From Clostridiales bacterium oral taxon 876 str. F0540 (lineage in GTDB: Bacteria > Bacillota > Clostridia > Clostridiales > Clostridiaceae), in contig KE993501.1 of the NCBI GenBank assembly GCA_000466585.1, forward strand, positions 1 through 64,000: 64,000 nucleotides of DNA. Direction: 5' to 3'. Below the pieces are notes generated by a model. The model searched no databases. It worked only from the letters and a program-made list of their open reading frames with translations, and was not told the origin of the DNA. Each line of letters opens with the position of its first letter. Position 1 is the stretch's first letter. The position numbers and the translations under genes were made by a program. Below, piece after piece: positions 1 through 8,382 of the stretch.

Positions 1-35
1 GCCGAAATTTCTCCAAAGGTACTTGCCAGTAACAA

Positions 36-416
36 ATGGATAATCATGTACATTTATTGATAAAAACAGAACATAAACCAGTAGGTAATTTCATTTGTAG
101 GATAAACAGTATGTATGCAAAGTACTATAATAAGAAATATAATTATATCGGACATTTATTTCAAGATAGGTATTATTCTGAGTTAATCGAAAATGATGCA
201 CAAATGCTAGAGACAAGTAGATATATACATTTAAATCCTGTCAGAGCAAAGATGGTTGAAAAACCAGATATTTATCAGTGGAGTAGCTATTCTATGTATA
301 TAGGTAACCAAAAAGAAAATTTTATTTGTATTAATAGAATATTATATTACCTTAAAGACAAGAGTAGAGAATTATATAAAAAATATGTTGAGTCTGCAAT
401 TACTATAGGAGTATAA
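36..416 (+). pseudogene. Truncated REP-associated (IS200-like) tyrosine transposase, C-terminal half
   Basis: The 126-residue product matches the second half of RAYT/Y1_Tnp transposases: it opens with the NHVHLL stretch holding the HUH metal-binding pair (H4, H6), continues through a Tyr-rich helix and ends with the family's SRYIHLNPVRA and WSSY motifs. Family members are usually near 200-250 residues and begin about 50-60 residues before the HUH motif. Here an in-frame TAA lies one codon before the ATG (30-32), so the N-terminal part is not in this frame. Either a frameshift or a recombination has removed it, or the real beginning lies outside the window and is disrupted. No RBS is visible. 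Known role of the family: single-strand DNA transposase associated with palindromic repeats. The copy is inferred to be inactive. Confidence 0.75.
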
Positions 417-446
417 AATTTTAAATAAAAGAGTGGAGAGATAAAC

Positions 447-626
447 ATGGATATAGTGTCACTATCAATGGTAATGAGTCAATCAAAGGCACAGACGGCA
501 GCAGGTATAGTAGTAATGAAGAAGGCTATGGATACTGGAAAAGAAAATGCTGCACAGATGACAGAGATGATAAAGAACTCTGAAGTAGACTTTAATCTAG
601 GAACACACATAGATATTAGTGCTTAG
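447..626 (+). CDS. YjfB-family putative motility protein (59 aa)
   Basis: A 59-residue ORF beginning MDIVSLSMVMSQSKAQTAAG and ending GTHIDISA resembles the YjfB-like family of small proteins often encoded beside flagellin or flagellar genes in Firmicutes. The composition (amphipathic, Met/Gln/Ala rich, no membrane segment) fits that family. A purine-rich RBS (GTGGAGAG) precedes the ATG by about 6 nt, and the stop lies 5 nt before the next small gene, so the two are probably cotranscribed. The biochemical role of the family is not established; the motility link comes from genome context. Confidence 0.8.
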   Translation: MDIVSLSMVMSQSKAQTAAGIVVMKKAMDTGKENAAQMTEMIKNSEVDFNLGTHIDISA

Positions 627-631
627 TATAG

Positions 632-883
632 ATGAATGAAAGAGAAGAACTAAAACAAGAATTAGAACAGGAACTTCTGTGGGTTCAGTACAGACAGAAG
701 ATACTAGATATCATAGAGAAAAAGCTACTGCAGATGAAACAATTAGCAGAGAGGGTTAAGCAGGGTAATCTTACCACAGGAAAAAAAGAAGCATCAAATG
801 GTAGGCTAAATGACTTAGCAGCACAGGTTAGAGCAATTGATGGAGAAAGCAGAAAAATGGAAGATGGTAGAATAATAGAATGA
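632..883 (+). CDS. Small coiled-coil protein of the flagellar locus
   Basis: This 83-residue protein is highly charged and helical in its first 50 residues (repeated Glu/Leu/Gln heptads), with a polar C-terminal tail. It has no signal peptide or membrane segment. It starts 5 nt after the YjfB-like gene; no strong RBS separates them, suggesting coupled translation. A strong hairpin terminator starts inside its stop codon region. I do not recognise the family. Its position between a YjfB gene and a flagellin-type gene suggests a flagellar chaperone or accessory role, but this is inference only. Confidence 0.65.
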   Translation: MNEREELKQELEQELLWVQYRQKILDIIEKKLLQMKQLAERVKQGNLTTGKKEASNGRLNDLAAQVRAIDGESRKMEDGRIIE

Positions 884-924
884 GCATCAGTGGCTGAAAC
901 AATAGCTACTGATGCTCATTTTGT
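880..924 (+). terminator. Intrinsic terminator after the yjfB-like operon
   Basis: Inverted arms ATGAGCATCAGT (880-891) and ACTGATGCTCAT (908-919) pair perfectly over 12 bp, with further weak pairing inwards, followed by TTTTG. It separates the two small genes from the flagellin leader. Confidence 0.8.
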
Positions 925-951
925 CATAGAAGTAGTCAGTAGTGCCGATTT
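925..951 (+). promoter_or_regulatory. Candidate sigma-D (sigma-28) promoter for the flagellin-type gene
   Basis: GCCGATTT at 944-951 matches the sigma-28 -10 element (GCCGATAA). The four bases CATA at 925-928 lie exactly 15 nt upstream, where TAAA is expected, so the -35 half is poor. If used, transcription would begin near 957, giving a leader of about 380 nt before the flagellin start. The match is suggestive only. Confidence 0.4.
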
Positions 952-1334
952 TTAGGGTAGAAAAGGGGATTCACCGCATAATCTAAATAATGCAGTGAAA
1001 TGTAATAAGCCTAAGAGAAAGCCCAGGAACCATTGCTTACAGTTTATGGTGTCAACCAAAGTGGGTAAGGGACAACAATTAAGAAGATATCTAGAAAAGT
1101 AGATAAGTAGCTAAGAAGTTATCGCGATGAGAAGAAAATTAGAAAAAATTATTCATGGATGCGTTAATAGAAATATGACTATTAATACTTCGGCTTCAAG
1201 AAAGTCAACGGAAAAACCCTCTTAAGTTCTTTTACAAGAATACTTTAAAAGTTTATAAAAATATGTTAAAGTTTTATGTGAAAGATGCGATAATTAATTT
1301 ATAACATAGATAAAAACGATGGAGTTGGTAACGG
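952..1334 (+). other. Long non-coding leader upstream of flagellin-type gene
   Basis: No credible ORF occupies this stretch. Several hairpins can be drawn: TTCACCGCAT/ATGCAGTGAA (970-979/990-999, one C-A mismatch), ACCAT/ATGGT (1029-1033/1046-1050) and TTAATAG/CTATTAA (1164-1170/1179-1185). The segment around 1086-1131 resembles the left half of the hypD-hypE hairpin at 32156. It contains several GGA trinucleotides, the core of CsrA sites. I could not match it to a known riboswitch class. It may be a regulatory leader or a separate small RNA. Confidence 0.4.
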
Positions 1335-2198
1335 ATGAGATTATATCATAACTTGGCATCGCTTAATATTTATAATGAGCAGTCAAAAATTCTTCAAAAA
1401 CAAAGTAAGGCTCTTTCTAGAATTTCTTCTGGTTTGAAGGTAAACAGTGCAAAGGATAATCCGGACGCTTTAGCTCAAAGTGAAAGATTAAGGATGCAGA
1501 TACGCGGAGTTCAAATGGCCAGCCGTAATGCTCAAGACGGAGTAAGCATGCTGCAAACTGCGGAGGGGGCACTAGGAAACATTAATGAATATTTAGGAAG
1601 AATAAGGCAATTGACTGTACAGGCTGGAAGTGGAGCTAATAGTCCTGAAGATAAAAAAATAATACAAACTGAAATAGATCAAATGATTAAGGGCATAAAC
1701 GATACTGCAAATAAAATGGAGTTTAACGGCGTTAAGCTTTTAGCTCATGATATGGATGCAGTTAACGAGGCCGCTAATGAGTTATCCATGTCTGTAGGTG
1801 CAAATAAAGACGAAGTTGTTAAAATACCAATGTGCGATTTAAGAATTGATAGCTTGTCAGATAAAAACGGAAATTTACTAAAGAATATAGATGTTACAGC
1901 TCCCGGTGGAGTAGATAATGCTTTAAAGGTAATTGACGGAGTAATTGAAAATGTACTTTCAATAAACAGTAAATATGGAGCTATTGAAAACAGATTAGAC
2001 AGCAGCTTTAATGATTTGAATGAGTTAAGCGACAAAATGGAAGGTGCGGACAGCAGCCTTCGTGATGCAGATATTGCTGAAGAAATGATGGAGTTCTCAA
2101 AGGATAACATCCTTGCTGAGGCAGGAACTGCTTTAATGGCCCAGACAAACAGATTGCCTCAGGATATACTTAGAATTTTGGAGAATGTAAGAAGATAG
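1335..2198 (+). CDS. Short flagellin-family protein (287 aa)
   Basis: Flagellin is the filament subunit exported through the flagellar type III apparatus. The N-terminal ~140 residues carry the D0/D1 signature (SRISSGLKVNSAKDNPDALA, then MQIRGVQMASRNAQDGVSML and TAEGALGNINEYLGRIRQL). The C-terminal ~90 residues carry the matching helices (SSLRDADIAEEMMEFSK, MAQTNRLPQDILRIL). Only about 45 residues separate the two halves, so the surface D2/D3 domains are absent. The N-terminus (MRLYHNLASLN) differs from the usual MIINHN. It could be a minor flagellin or a specialised paralogue; no fliD, fliS, fliW or csrA is nearby. It lies between two terminators, so it is probably monocistronic, with its own leader. 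Confidence 0.88.
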   Translation: MRLYHNLASLNIYNEQSKILQKQSKALSRISSGLKVNSAKDNPDALAQSERLRMQIRGVQMASRNAQDGVSMLQTAEGALGNINEYLGRIRQLTVQAGSGANSPEDKKIIQTEIDQMIKGINDTANKMEFNGVKLLAHDMDAVNEAANELSMSVGANKDEVVKIPMCDLRIDSLSDKNGNLLKNIDVTAPGGVDNALKVIDGVIENVLSINSKYGAIENRLDSSFNDLNELSDKMEGADSSLRDADIAEEMMEFSKDNILAEAGTALMAQTNRLPQDILRILENVRR

Positions 2199-2223
2199 AA
2201 AAAAATACATTAATACAATTAAT

Positions 2224-2250
2224 AGGCTTGGAGAAATCCGAGTCTTTTTT
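2224..2250 (+). terminator. Intrinsic terminator after flagellin-type gene
   Basis: Arms GGCTTGGA and TCCGAGTC (with G-U pairs) around a GAAA loop are followed by six T. It isolates the flagellin-type gene from the flgB operon. Confidence 0.85.
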
Positions 2251-2502
2251 GATTGCCTCTCTATAGTGTAGCAAATTTGTTACACTTTTATATACTAATA
2301 GCAGGAAATGGTTGTCCACAAACTGTTTTTCTTAACTGGCATATTAAACTAATTTTAGTATTAAAAAATTTGTCGTAAATGTATAATTGTAAAAAAATAA
2401 GTATACAAATAATCCGTTTTCATGTAAAATAAAATTAATTAAATACCGCGAAATGTGCAATATTTATGGAAAAATAATCTAAAAAGTTATGGAGATGGTT
2501 TC
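2251..2502 (+). promoter_or_regulatory. Control region of the main flagellar operon
   Basis: The gap after the terminator has no ORF. It contains a near-perfect 20-bp dyad (GTGTAGCAAA at 2266-2275, TTTGTTACAC at 2276-2285), an operator-like sequence. A TATAAT at 2382-2387 is a possible -10 box but its -35 partner is weak, and a sigma-28-like ACCGCGAA occurs near 2445. The flgB RBS (GGAGATGG, 2491-2498) precedes its ATG. Which promoter drives the operon cannot be decided by eye. Confidence 0.45.
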
Positions 2503-2907
2503 ATGAATACAAACAATTTGTCGAATAGCTCAGGAGTATATAGCCTTTTAAAGAAGGGGCTTGATGCTTCCTCATTGAGAGGTAAAGTTACTGCAAACAA
2601 TATAGCTAATATTAATACGAAGGGATATAAAAAATATACAGTTTCCTTTGAGGAAAACCTAAACAAAAGCATAGATTCGCTTGATTTGAAAACTACTGAG
2701 GAAAAGCACATTAAAGACTCAAGTGAAACTGGAGATATCAGTGTCCAGCAAGACACTTCTACAAGCATGAGACAAGATGGCAATAATGTGGATATAGACA
2801 ATGAAATGGCAAACCAAGCAGCTAATCAGCTGATGTACAACGCATTAATAAGTCAAGTTAACAGCAGATTGTCACTAGAAAAGTATGTAATTAATGGAGG
2901 TAAATAA
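2503..2907 (+). CDS. flgB: Flagellar basal-body rod protein FlgB
   Basis: FlgB forms the proximal rod of the basal body. The N-terminal rod motif (NNIANINTKGYKK, about residues 30-42) and the C-terminal helix (NALISQVNSRLSLEKYVI) are the family hallmarks. At 134 residues it has the usual length. A longer frame runs from 2455, but the ATG at 2503 is chosen because GGAG at 2491 gives proper spacing and because FlgB proteins begin close to this point. It is the first gene of the long flagellar operon, with flgC starting 8 nt after its stop. Confidence 0.93.
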   Translation: MNTNNLSNSSGVYSLLKKGLDASSLRGKVTANNIANINTKGYKKYTVSFEENLNKSIDSLDLKTTEEKHIKDSSETGDISVQQDTSTSMRQDGNNVDIDNEMANQAANQLMYNALISQVNSRLSLEKYVINGGK

Positions 2908-2915
2908 TAAATATT

Positions 2916-3350
2916 ATGATTAATGCTTTTAATACTTTAAGAATAAGTGCAAGTGGACTTTCAGCAGAAAGACTTAGAATGGATACTATAGCCTCAAATA
3001 TAGCTAATGTAAATACTACAAGAGGTGAAAATGGACAACCTTATAAAAGAAAGGTTGCTGTTTTTCAGGAGAACCTGGATAGAGCTGTTGATGCACAGTC
3101 AGGACAAACAAAAGAAAAGCTTTTGGGAGTAAAAGCAGTAGGAATTGAAGAAGATCAGTCACCTTTAAGAAGAGTTTATGACCCAACAAATCCTGATGCT
3201 GATTCAGAGGGATATGTTAATATGCCAAACGTAAATATTTTAAACGAGATGGCAGATATGATAGCGTCAACTCGTGCTTATGAAGCTAATGTTAACGCTA
3301 TGAATGCAGAAAAGGGAATGTTTTCAAAAGCTTTAGAAATTGGTCGATAG
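2916..3350 (+). CDS. flgC: Flagellar basal-body rod protein FlgC
   Basis: FlgC is a proximal-rod protein. The 144-residue sequence begins with the rod amphipathic helix (MINAFNTLRISASGLSAERL), followed by SNIANVNTT. The C-terminal helix NEMADMIASTRAYEANVNA is the signature of FlgC/FlgG-type axial proteins. Length agrees with the family. The GGAGG used as RBS lies inside the end of flgB (2896-2900), rather far from the ATG, which suggests coupling to flgB translation. Confidence 0.95.
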   Translation: MINAFNTLRISASGLSAERLRMDTIASNIANVNTTRGENGQPYKRKVAVFQENLDRAVDAQSGQTKEKLLGVKAVGIEEDQSPLRRVYDPTNPDADSEGYVNMPNVNILNEMADMIASTRAYEANVNAMNAEKGMFSKALEIGR

Positions 3351-3361
3351 GAGGATAGACA

Positions 3362-3664
3362 ATGAAGATAAATGGTTTTGTGCCAGACAGCAGTATTTTT
3401 GATAGTATGAAAGCTGCTGATAAAGTTACTAATAAAGAAAGTGATAATAGTTTTTTTGATACTCTTAAACAAAAATTAGATGAAGTCAATGATAAACAGA
3501 TTGAGGCAGATGATATCACAGAACAGTTTGTTAAAGGTGATGATGTAGATATACATCAGGTTATGCTAAATACGGAAGAGGCTAAAATGTCTTTAGAGCT
3601 TGCTGTTCAGATTAGAAATAAGCTTGTTGAAGCTTATCAGGAGATTAATAGGATGCAGTTATAG
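3362..3664 (+). CDS. fliE: Flagellar hook-basal body protein FliE
   Basis: FliE joins the MS ring to the rod. The 100-residue product has the typical low-complexity N-terminus and a conserved C-terminal half (DDVDIHQVMLNTEEAKMSLE, then AVQIRNKLVEAYQEINRMQL). The RBS AGGAGG at 3350-3355 is well placed. It sits between flgC and fliF as in most Firmicutes. Confidence 0.94.
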   Translation: MKINGFVPDSSIFDSMKAADKVTNKESDNSFFDTLKQKLDEVNDKQIEADDITEQFVKGDDVDIHQVMLNTEEAKMSLELAVQIRNKLVEAYQEINRMQL

Positions 3665-3692
3665 TCATTATATTTTATAAGGAGTGCTATGA

Positions 3693-5285
3693 ATGGGTAA
3701 GCTATCGGATTTTTTTAAAAAGCAATTCGATAAATGGAAGAATCTAAAAAGTGGTACGAAGATAGCTTTGGGGGTTAGTTTTGTCGGATTATTAGTTGTC
3801 ATTATTTATTTTACTGTATCTTTGAACTCTACAAAATACAGCGTTTTGTTTGCTAATTTAGAATCAGATCAGGCAAAAGCTGTAATGGATCAATTGAAAC
3901 AGCAGAAAATTACCGATTATAAGATTTCGGGAAATTCTATTTTAGTTCCCAGTACACAGGTTGATTCGCTTAGACTTCAATTAGCTCCACAGATTGATTC
4001 AACAAACAGCGGCTGGGCATTATTTGATACAGGTAATACTTTTTCATCAACTGATGCTGAACTTAAAATAAAATATCAGAGAGCTCTTCAGGCTGAACTT
4101 GAAAAAACAATAAAGAGTTTTCCTCAAATAGATAAGGCTAGAGTTACTTTAGTTTTACCTGAGGATAGTGTGTTTGTAAAGGATTCTACTCCTGCAAGCG
4201 CATCTGTTACCTTAATTATGAAAGCGGGACAAGCATTAAACGATGACCAAGTTAGGGCTATAGTAGCACTTGTAACTGGAAGTGTTAAAAATTTACCAAA
4301 AGAAAATGTACAAGTTGTCGATGACAAGATGAAGCTTTTAACAAAGGATTTGTTTGATGAGGATAAATTAGCTATAAATACTGCCACAGAAAAACAGCAA
4401 CAGTATAAAAGCAATTTGGAAAAGCAGCTTGAGAGCAAGGCTATGGATCAGCTTTCAAGACCATTTAAGAATAAGGTTACTGTTAAAGTAAATGCTGATG
4501 TTGATTTTGATGCGGTTCAAAGTACATCCAATACTGTTGATCCAAAAGGGACTGTAGTCAGCGAAAAGTATACTAGGGATACTAATGGTACTACTACTAC
4601 AAGACCGTCGCAAAGTCCGGTAGACAATAATATGACAAATGGTACTACTACAACAAATACAAATACTAATGGAAATGTAACACATGAAGAAGAAACCAAA
4701 AACTATGAAATAAGCAAAAGTGAAACTAAAACTGTAAAGGCTCCAGGTTCAGTAAAGAGATTGACAGCTTCAGTTATTATAGATGGAACACTTGATAGTA
4801 CTCAGCAGCAGCAGGTTAAGGATCTTGTTGCAAATGCTATAGGGTATGATCAAAATAGGGGAGACACCATTACAGTAGAGGGTATGAAGTTTGATACTAC
4901 TGACCTTCAAGCAGCTCAAAAGACTATAGATGAGATGAAACAGGCTGATGCACAGCAGCAAAAGATGACTTTATATAAAGAGCTTATCGCTGGTGGTGTA
5001 GGTTTAGTTGCAGTTATGATTTTCTTAATAGCTATGGCTAGAAGAAGAAAGAAGAGATCTCCTCAAGAAGAGCAGCTGGAAGCAATTGTACCACCTAAGG
5101 GCATTGATGTGCTTATTGGAAATGAAGAATCAGAACCAAAACTAGAATTTAAGCCAATAGACTTTGATAATGAAAGTAATAATGAAAGAACTCACATTGA
5201 GAAAGAAATAAAAAGATATGCGGCTGAAAAGCCAGAGCAGGTTGCAGATATCATTAAGTCTTGGCTGGCGGAGGATGAGAGGTGA
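3693..5285 (+). CDS. fliF: Flagellar MS-ring protein FliF
   Basis: FliF builds the MS ring in the cytoplasmic membrane, the platform for rod, switch and export gate. The 530-residue product has a first membrane segment at about residues 24-44, a YscJ/FliF ring-building domain (KYSVLFANLESDQAKAVMDQ onward, to about 210), a FliF C-domain with a Thr/Asn-rich low-complexity insert near residues 300-330, a second membrane segment at about 431-449 and a cytoplasmic tail. The tail end (EKPEQVADIIKSWLAEDE) is the FliG-binding helix. fliG follows 6 nt later. Confidence 0.96.
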   Translation: MGKLSDFFKKQFDKWKNLKSGTKIALGVSFVGLLVVIIYFTVSLNSTKYSVLFANLESDQAKAVMDQLKQQKITDYKISGNSILVPSTQVDSLRLQLAPQIDSTNSGWALFDTGNTFSSTDAELKIKYQRALQAELEKTIKSFPQIDKARVTLVLPEDSVFVKDSTPASASVTLIMKAGQALNDDQVRAIVALVTGSVKNLPKENVQVVDDKMKLLTKDLFDEDKLAINTATEKQQQYKSNLEKQLESKAMDQLSRPFKNKVTVKVNADVDFDAVQSTSNTVDPKGTVVSEKYTRDTNGTTTTRPSQSPVDNNMTNGTTTTNTNTNGNVTHEEETKNYEISKSETKTVKAPGSVKRLTASVIIDGTLDSTQQQQVKDLVANAIGYDQNRGDTITVEGMKFDTTDLQAAQKTIDEMKQADAQQQKMTLYKELIAGGVGLVAVMIFLIAMARRRKKRSPQEEQLEAIVPPKGIDVLIGNEESEPKLEFKPIDFDNESNNERTHIEKEIKRYAAEKPEQVADIIKSWLAEDER

Positions 5286-5291
5286 TAGTTA

Positions 5292-6305
5292 GTGGCTAAG
5301 GAGACAAAATTAACTGGTGTTCAGAAAGCTGCAATACTATTCATTACCTTAGGCCCCGATGCGGCCTCAGGAATTATTAAAAAGCTTCCTGAGTCAGAGA
5401 TTCAAAAAATAACCTACGAAATAGCTAATATTACTTCAGTAAGACCAGAACAGAAGGAAGAAATATTAGATGAATTTATTCAAATAAATAAGGCGAAAGA
5501 TTTTATCATTGAAGGCGGTCTAGAGTATGCAAGAACCCTTCTTGGAAAAGCCCTTGGTGCTCAGAGAGCTAAGGAGATAATGGAAAAGGTCACTGAAGCA
5601 ACGCAACAGTATAGGCCTTTTTCCATTGCAAGGAAAGCAGACGCGCACCAGCTTTTGAATATTATTTCTAATGAACATCCTCAAACTATAGCTCTTGTGC
5701 TTTGCTATCTTCAGCCGGACAAGGCGGGGCAGATACTATCATCACTTCCTGAAGATGTTCAGTCTGAAGTAGCTCTCAGAATAGCTTCTATGAGTAATAC
5801 TTCACCAGCAGTTATAAAAGAGGTTGAAAAAGTTCTCGATACTAAGCTTTCAAGCGTGGTTAAATCTGATATGACTGTTCTTGGCGGAGTTCAGACACTT
5901 GTTGATATATTAAATATGGTTGACAGAACTACTGAAAAGAATATCACAGAAGGTCTTGAAAAAGAAAATGCAGAACTTGCAGAAAAAATCAAAGAGTCAA
6001 TGTTTGTATTTGAAGATATTATTACTCTTGATGATGTATCTATACAAAGAGTTCTTAGAGAAGTGGAAACTAAAGAACTTGCACTTGCTCTTAAAGGCTG
6101 TTCTGAAGAAGTTGCAAATGCTATATACAGAAATCAGTCAAAGAGAGCTGCTGCAGCTTTAAAGGAAGATATGGAATTCTTAGGACCAGTAAGACTTATG
6201 GATGTTGAAAAAGCACAGCAGAAGATTGTGTCTGTTATTAGAAGATTAGATGAAGCAGGTGAGATTGTAATATCTCGAGGTGGCGAAGATGCAATCATCG
6301 TATAA
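5292..6305 (+). CDS. fliG: Flagellar motor switch protein FliG
   Basis: FliG is the rotor subunit that engages the stator. It has the three family domains: N-terminal (TGVQKAAILFITLGPDAAS), middle with the EHPQT motif near residue 130, and C-terminal torque helix region with alternating charges (EDIITLDDVSIQRVLREV) and the PVRLMDVEKAQQKIV end. The start is GTG at 5292. Length (337) is standard. Its 3' end overlaps fliH by 17 nt when the preferred fliH ATG is used. Confidence 0.96.
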   Translation: MAKETKLTGVQKAAILFITLGPDAASGIIKKLPESEIQKITYEIANITSVRPEQKEEILDEFIQINKAKDFIIEGGLEYARTLLGKALGAQRAKEIMEKVTEATQQYRPFSIARKADAHQLLNIISNEHPQTIALVLCYLQPDKAGQILSSLPEDVQSEVALRIASMSNTSPAVIKEVEKVLDTKLSSVVKSDMTVLGGVQTLVDILNMVDRTTEKNITEGLEKENAELAEKIKESMFVFEDIITLDDVSIQRVLREVETKELALALKGCSEEVANAIYRNQSKRAAAALKEDMEFLGPVRLMDVEKAQQKIVSVIRRLDEAGEIVISRGGEDAIIV

Positions 6306-7059
6306 TGTTATAAAAAATAATACCGTTAAGCCTACAGGTTTAAGGGAAATTGTTACTAACATTGATATAGAAAAAGCAGTAGATCCTGAGATAGAAAAAA
6401 ATACAAAGCCTTATATAGAAAATTATGAAAACCTTGCTAAAAATATATTGGAAAATGCACGAAGACAAAGTGAGCAAATAAAATTAAAGGCATTTGATGA
6501 GATAAGAATATTAGAACAAGAAGCACTAGATAAGGCTGAGCAGCTTAAAAAGGAAGCATTTGAGAAAGGCTTTACTGAGGGGCAGCAGGAGGGTTTCAAT
6601 AAAGCTTACTATGAAACTATTGATAGCGCTAAGCAGGAAGCAGAATATATTATTTCGAATGCGCATGAAGTTTTAAACAATGCAAAGACAGAATATGAAA
6701 ATTATTTAAGTGAAAAAACTAGAGAAATAGGTGAACTTGTCTTATCAATTTCTAGAAATGTTATAAAGAGAGAAATAGAAGACAAGGGTATGATAAATGA
6801 GATGATTCTAAATGCCCTTGAAACTTCTAAGAACTCTAAGAATTTTATTATTCGATGCAATAGTTTACACATAGATGAACTAAAAAGTCAGGTTGATAAT
6901 TGGAAAGAACAGCTGGGTTTCTTTGGTGATATTTTTATACTAAAGGATAATAGTTTAGAACCTGGAAATGCCGTTATTGATAAAGGAAACGGCAGGATAG
7001 TTGTTGGAATAGATTACGCACTTTTAAGAATTAAGGATATTCTTGAAGGGAAGGAGTAA
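6289..7059 (+). CDS. fliH: Flagellar export ATPase regulator FliH
   Basis: FliH dimers hold and regulate the FliI ATPase in flagellar protein export. The 256-residue product is rich in coiled coil (about residues 50-150) and ends with a FliH/YscL-type globular domain (SRNVIKREIEDKGMI to DYALLRIKDILEG). Alternative starts exist: GTG at 6280 and ATG at 6289. The ATG is preferred because GAGGTGG (6277-6283) is 6 nt upstream and clostridial FliH proteins begin MQSS. It overlaps the end of fliG, indicating translational coupling. Confidence 0.88.
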   Translation: MQSSYNVIKNNTVKPTGLREIVTNIDIEKAVDPEIEKNTKPYIENYENLAKNILENARRQSEQIKLKAFDEIRILEQEALDKAEQLKKEAFEKGFTEGQQEGFNKAYYETIDSAKQEAEYIISNAHEVLNNAKTEYENYLSEKTREIGELVLSISRNVIKREIEDKGMINEMILNALETSKNSKNFIIRCNSLHIDELKSQVDNWKEQLGFFGDIFILKDNSLEPGNAVIDKGNGRIVVGIDYALLRIKDILEGKE

Positions 7060-7060
7060 T

Positions 7061-8368
7061 ATGTTTTCAATAGATTTTACCTCTCTAAAAAAAAAGGTAG
7101 GAGACACAAACCTAGTATATGTAGAAGGATTAGTAAAAAAAGTTATAGGCTTGACTATAGAGGTTGAAGGTATAAAGGCTTTTGTAGGAGAAGTTTGTAC
7201 TATATATAATGAAAAAAATGTTGCTATCACTTGTGAGGTGGTAGGATTCAAAGAAGATAATGTTATATTAATGCCTCTTGGTGAACTTATTGGTATAGCT
7301 CCTGGCTGCAGGGTAGTTTCTCATGGAAAGCCTTTAAGTATAAGCTGCTCTGATAATCTTCTTGGTAAAATTCTAGATGGTCTTGGAAATCCGCTAGAGG
7401 GAGAAATATTAAAAGGTGAGGCTTTGTATCAGCTTGATAGAGATCCTCCTGACCCGTTAAAGAGAAGAAGAATTAAAGATGTGCTTCCTACCGGAGTTAG
7501 AGCCATTGATGGTTTTTTAACCTGTGGAGAAGGTCAGAGAGTTGGAATTTTTGCAGGCAGCGGGGTTGGTAAAAGTACTACACTTGGAATGATTGCTAAG
7601 TACGCTGAAGCTGATGTTAACGTAATTGCTCTAATTGGAGAAAGAGGTAGAGAAGTTCTTGATTTTATAGAAAGAGACTTAGGAGAAGAAGGGCTAAAAA
7701 AGTCAGTTATAGTTTGTGCTACTTCTGATAGACCGGCCTTGGTTAGATTAAAAGGGGCCTTTACTGCTACAGCTATCGCAGAGTACTTTAGAGACCAAGG
7801 AAAAAAAGTTATTCTTATGATGGATTCAGTTACTAGATTTGCAATGGCCCAAAGAGAGGTTGGACTTGCCATAGGTGAGCCTCCGGCTACAAAAGGCTAT
7901 ACACCTTCGGTTTTTGCAATGCTTCCTAGGCTTATGGAACGCTCAGGTATGTCTGATAAAGGTTCAATAACAGCTTTTTATACAGTTCTTGTTGATGGAG
8001 ATGATTTTAATGAACCTATCGCAGATGCCGTAAGAGGTATATTAGATGGACATATTGTTTTATCTAGAGCACTGGCTGCTAAAAATCATTATCCTGCTAT
8101 TGATGTACTAAGCAGTGTAAGCAGACTTATGTCTGAAATAGCTGATGACGAGCATAAGAAAATTGCTTCGTTGTGCAGAGATTTAATGGCAACTTATAAG
8201 GATTCAGAAGACTTGATTAATATAGGTGCATATGTTAAAGGAAGCAATAAAAAGGTGGATATGGCTATTAATTATAATGAAGCTATTGAGAGATTTTTAA
8301 GGCAGGGTGTTAAAGAACACACCGGATTTAGCGATAGCTTAATAGCATTAAAAAATATTTTTAAATAG
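7061..8368 (+). CDS. fliI: Flagellum-specific export ATPase FliI
   Basis: FliI is the F1-beta-like ATPase of the flagellar type III export apparatus. It contains a P-loop (FAGSGVGKST, about residues 163-172), the GERGREVLDF motif, Walker B (ILMMDSVTRFAMAQREV) and the DPPDPL and GEPPATKGYTPSVFAMLPRL blocks. The frame also opens at TTG 7043, but ATG 7061 directly after AAGGAG is the better start and gives the typical length of 435. fliH ends 1 nt upstream. Confidence 0.96.
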   Translation: MFSIDFTSLKKKVGDTNLVYVEGLVKKVIGLTIEVEGIKAFVGEVCTIYNEKNVAITCEVVGFKEDNVILMPLGELIGIAPGCRVVSHGKPLSISCSDNLLGKILDGLGNPLEGEILKGEALYQLDRDPPDPLKRRRIKDVLPTGVRAIDGFLTCGEGQRVGIFAGSGVGKSTTLGMIAKYAEADVNVIALIGERGREVLDFIERDLGEEGLKKSVIVCATSDRPALVRLKGAFTATAIAEYFRDQGKKVILMMDSVTRFAMAQREVGLAIGEPPATKGYTPSVFAMLPRLMERSGMSDKGSITAFYTVLVDGDDFNEPIADAVRGILDGHIVLSRALAAKNHYPAIDVLSSVSRLMSEIADDEHKKIASLCRDLMATYKDSEDLINIGAYVKGSNKKVDMAINYNEAIERFLRQGVKEHTGFSDSLIALKNIFK

Positions 8369-8382
8369 GAAGTGCTTAGAAG

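Noticed and set aside
1125..1223. Short ORF of about 32 codons inside the flagellin leader
   Set aside because: No ribosome binding site, no recognisable composition, and overlapping hairpins; treated as chance.
952..1334. c-di-GMP riboswitch in front of the flagellin-type gene
   Set aside because: Neither the class I nor class II core sequences could be placed by eye.
1745..2110. Minus-strand ORF of 121 codons opposite the flagellin-type gene
   Set aside because: It is the mirror of a strongly conserved coding region, has no RBS and a composition typical of antisense shadows.
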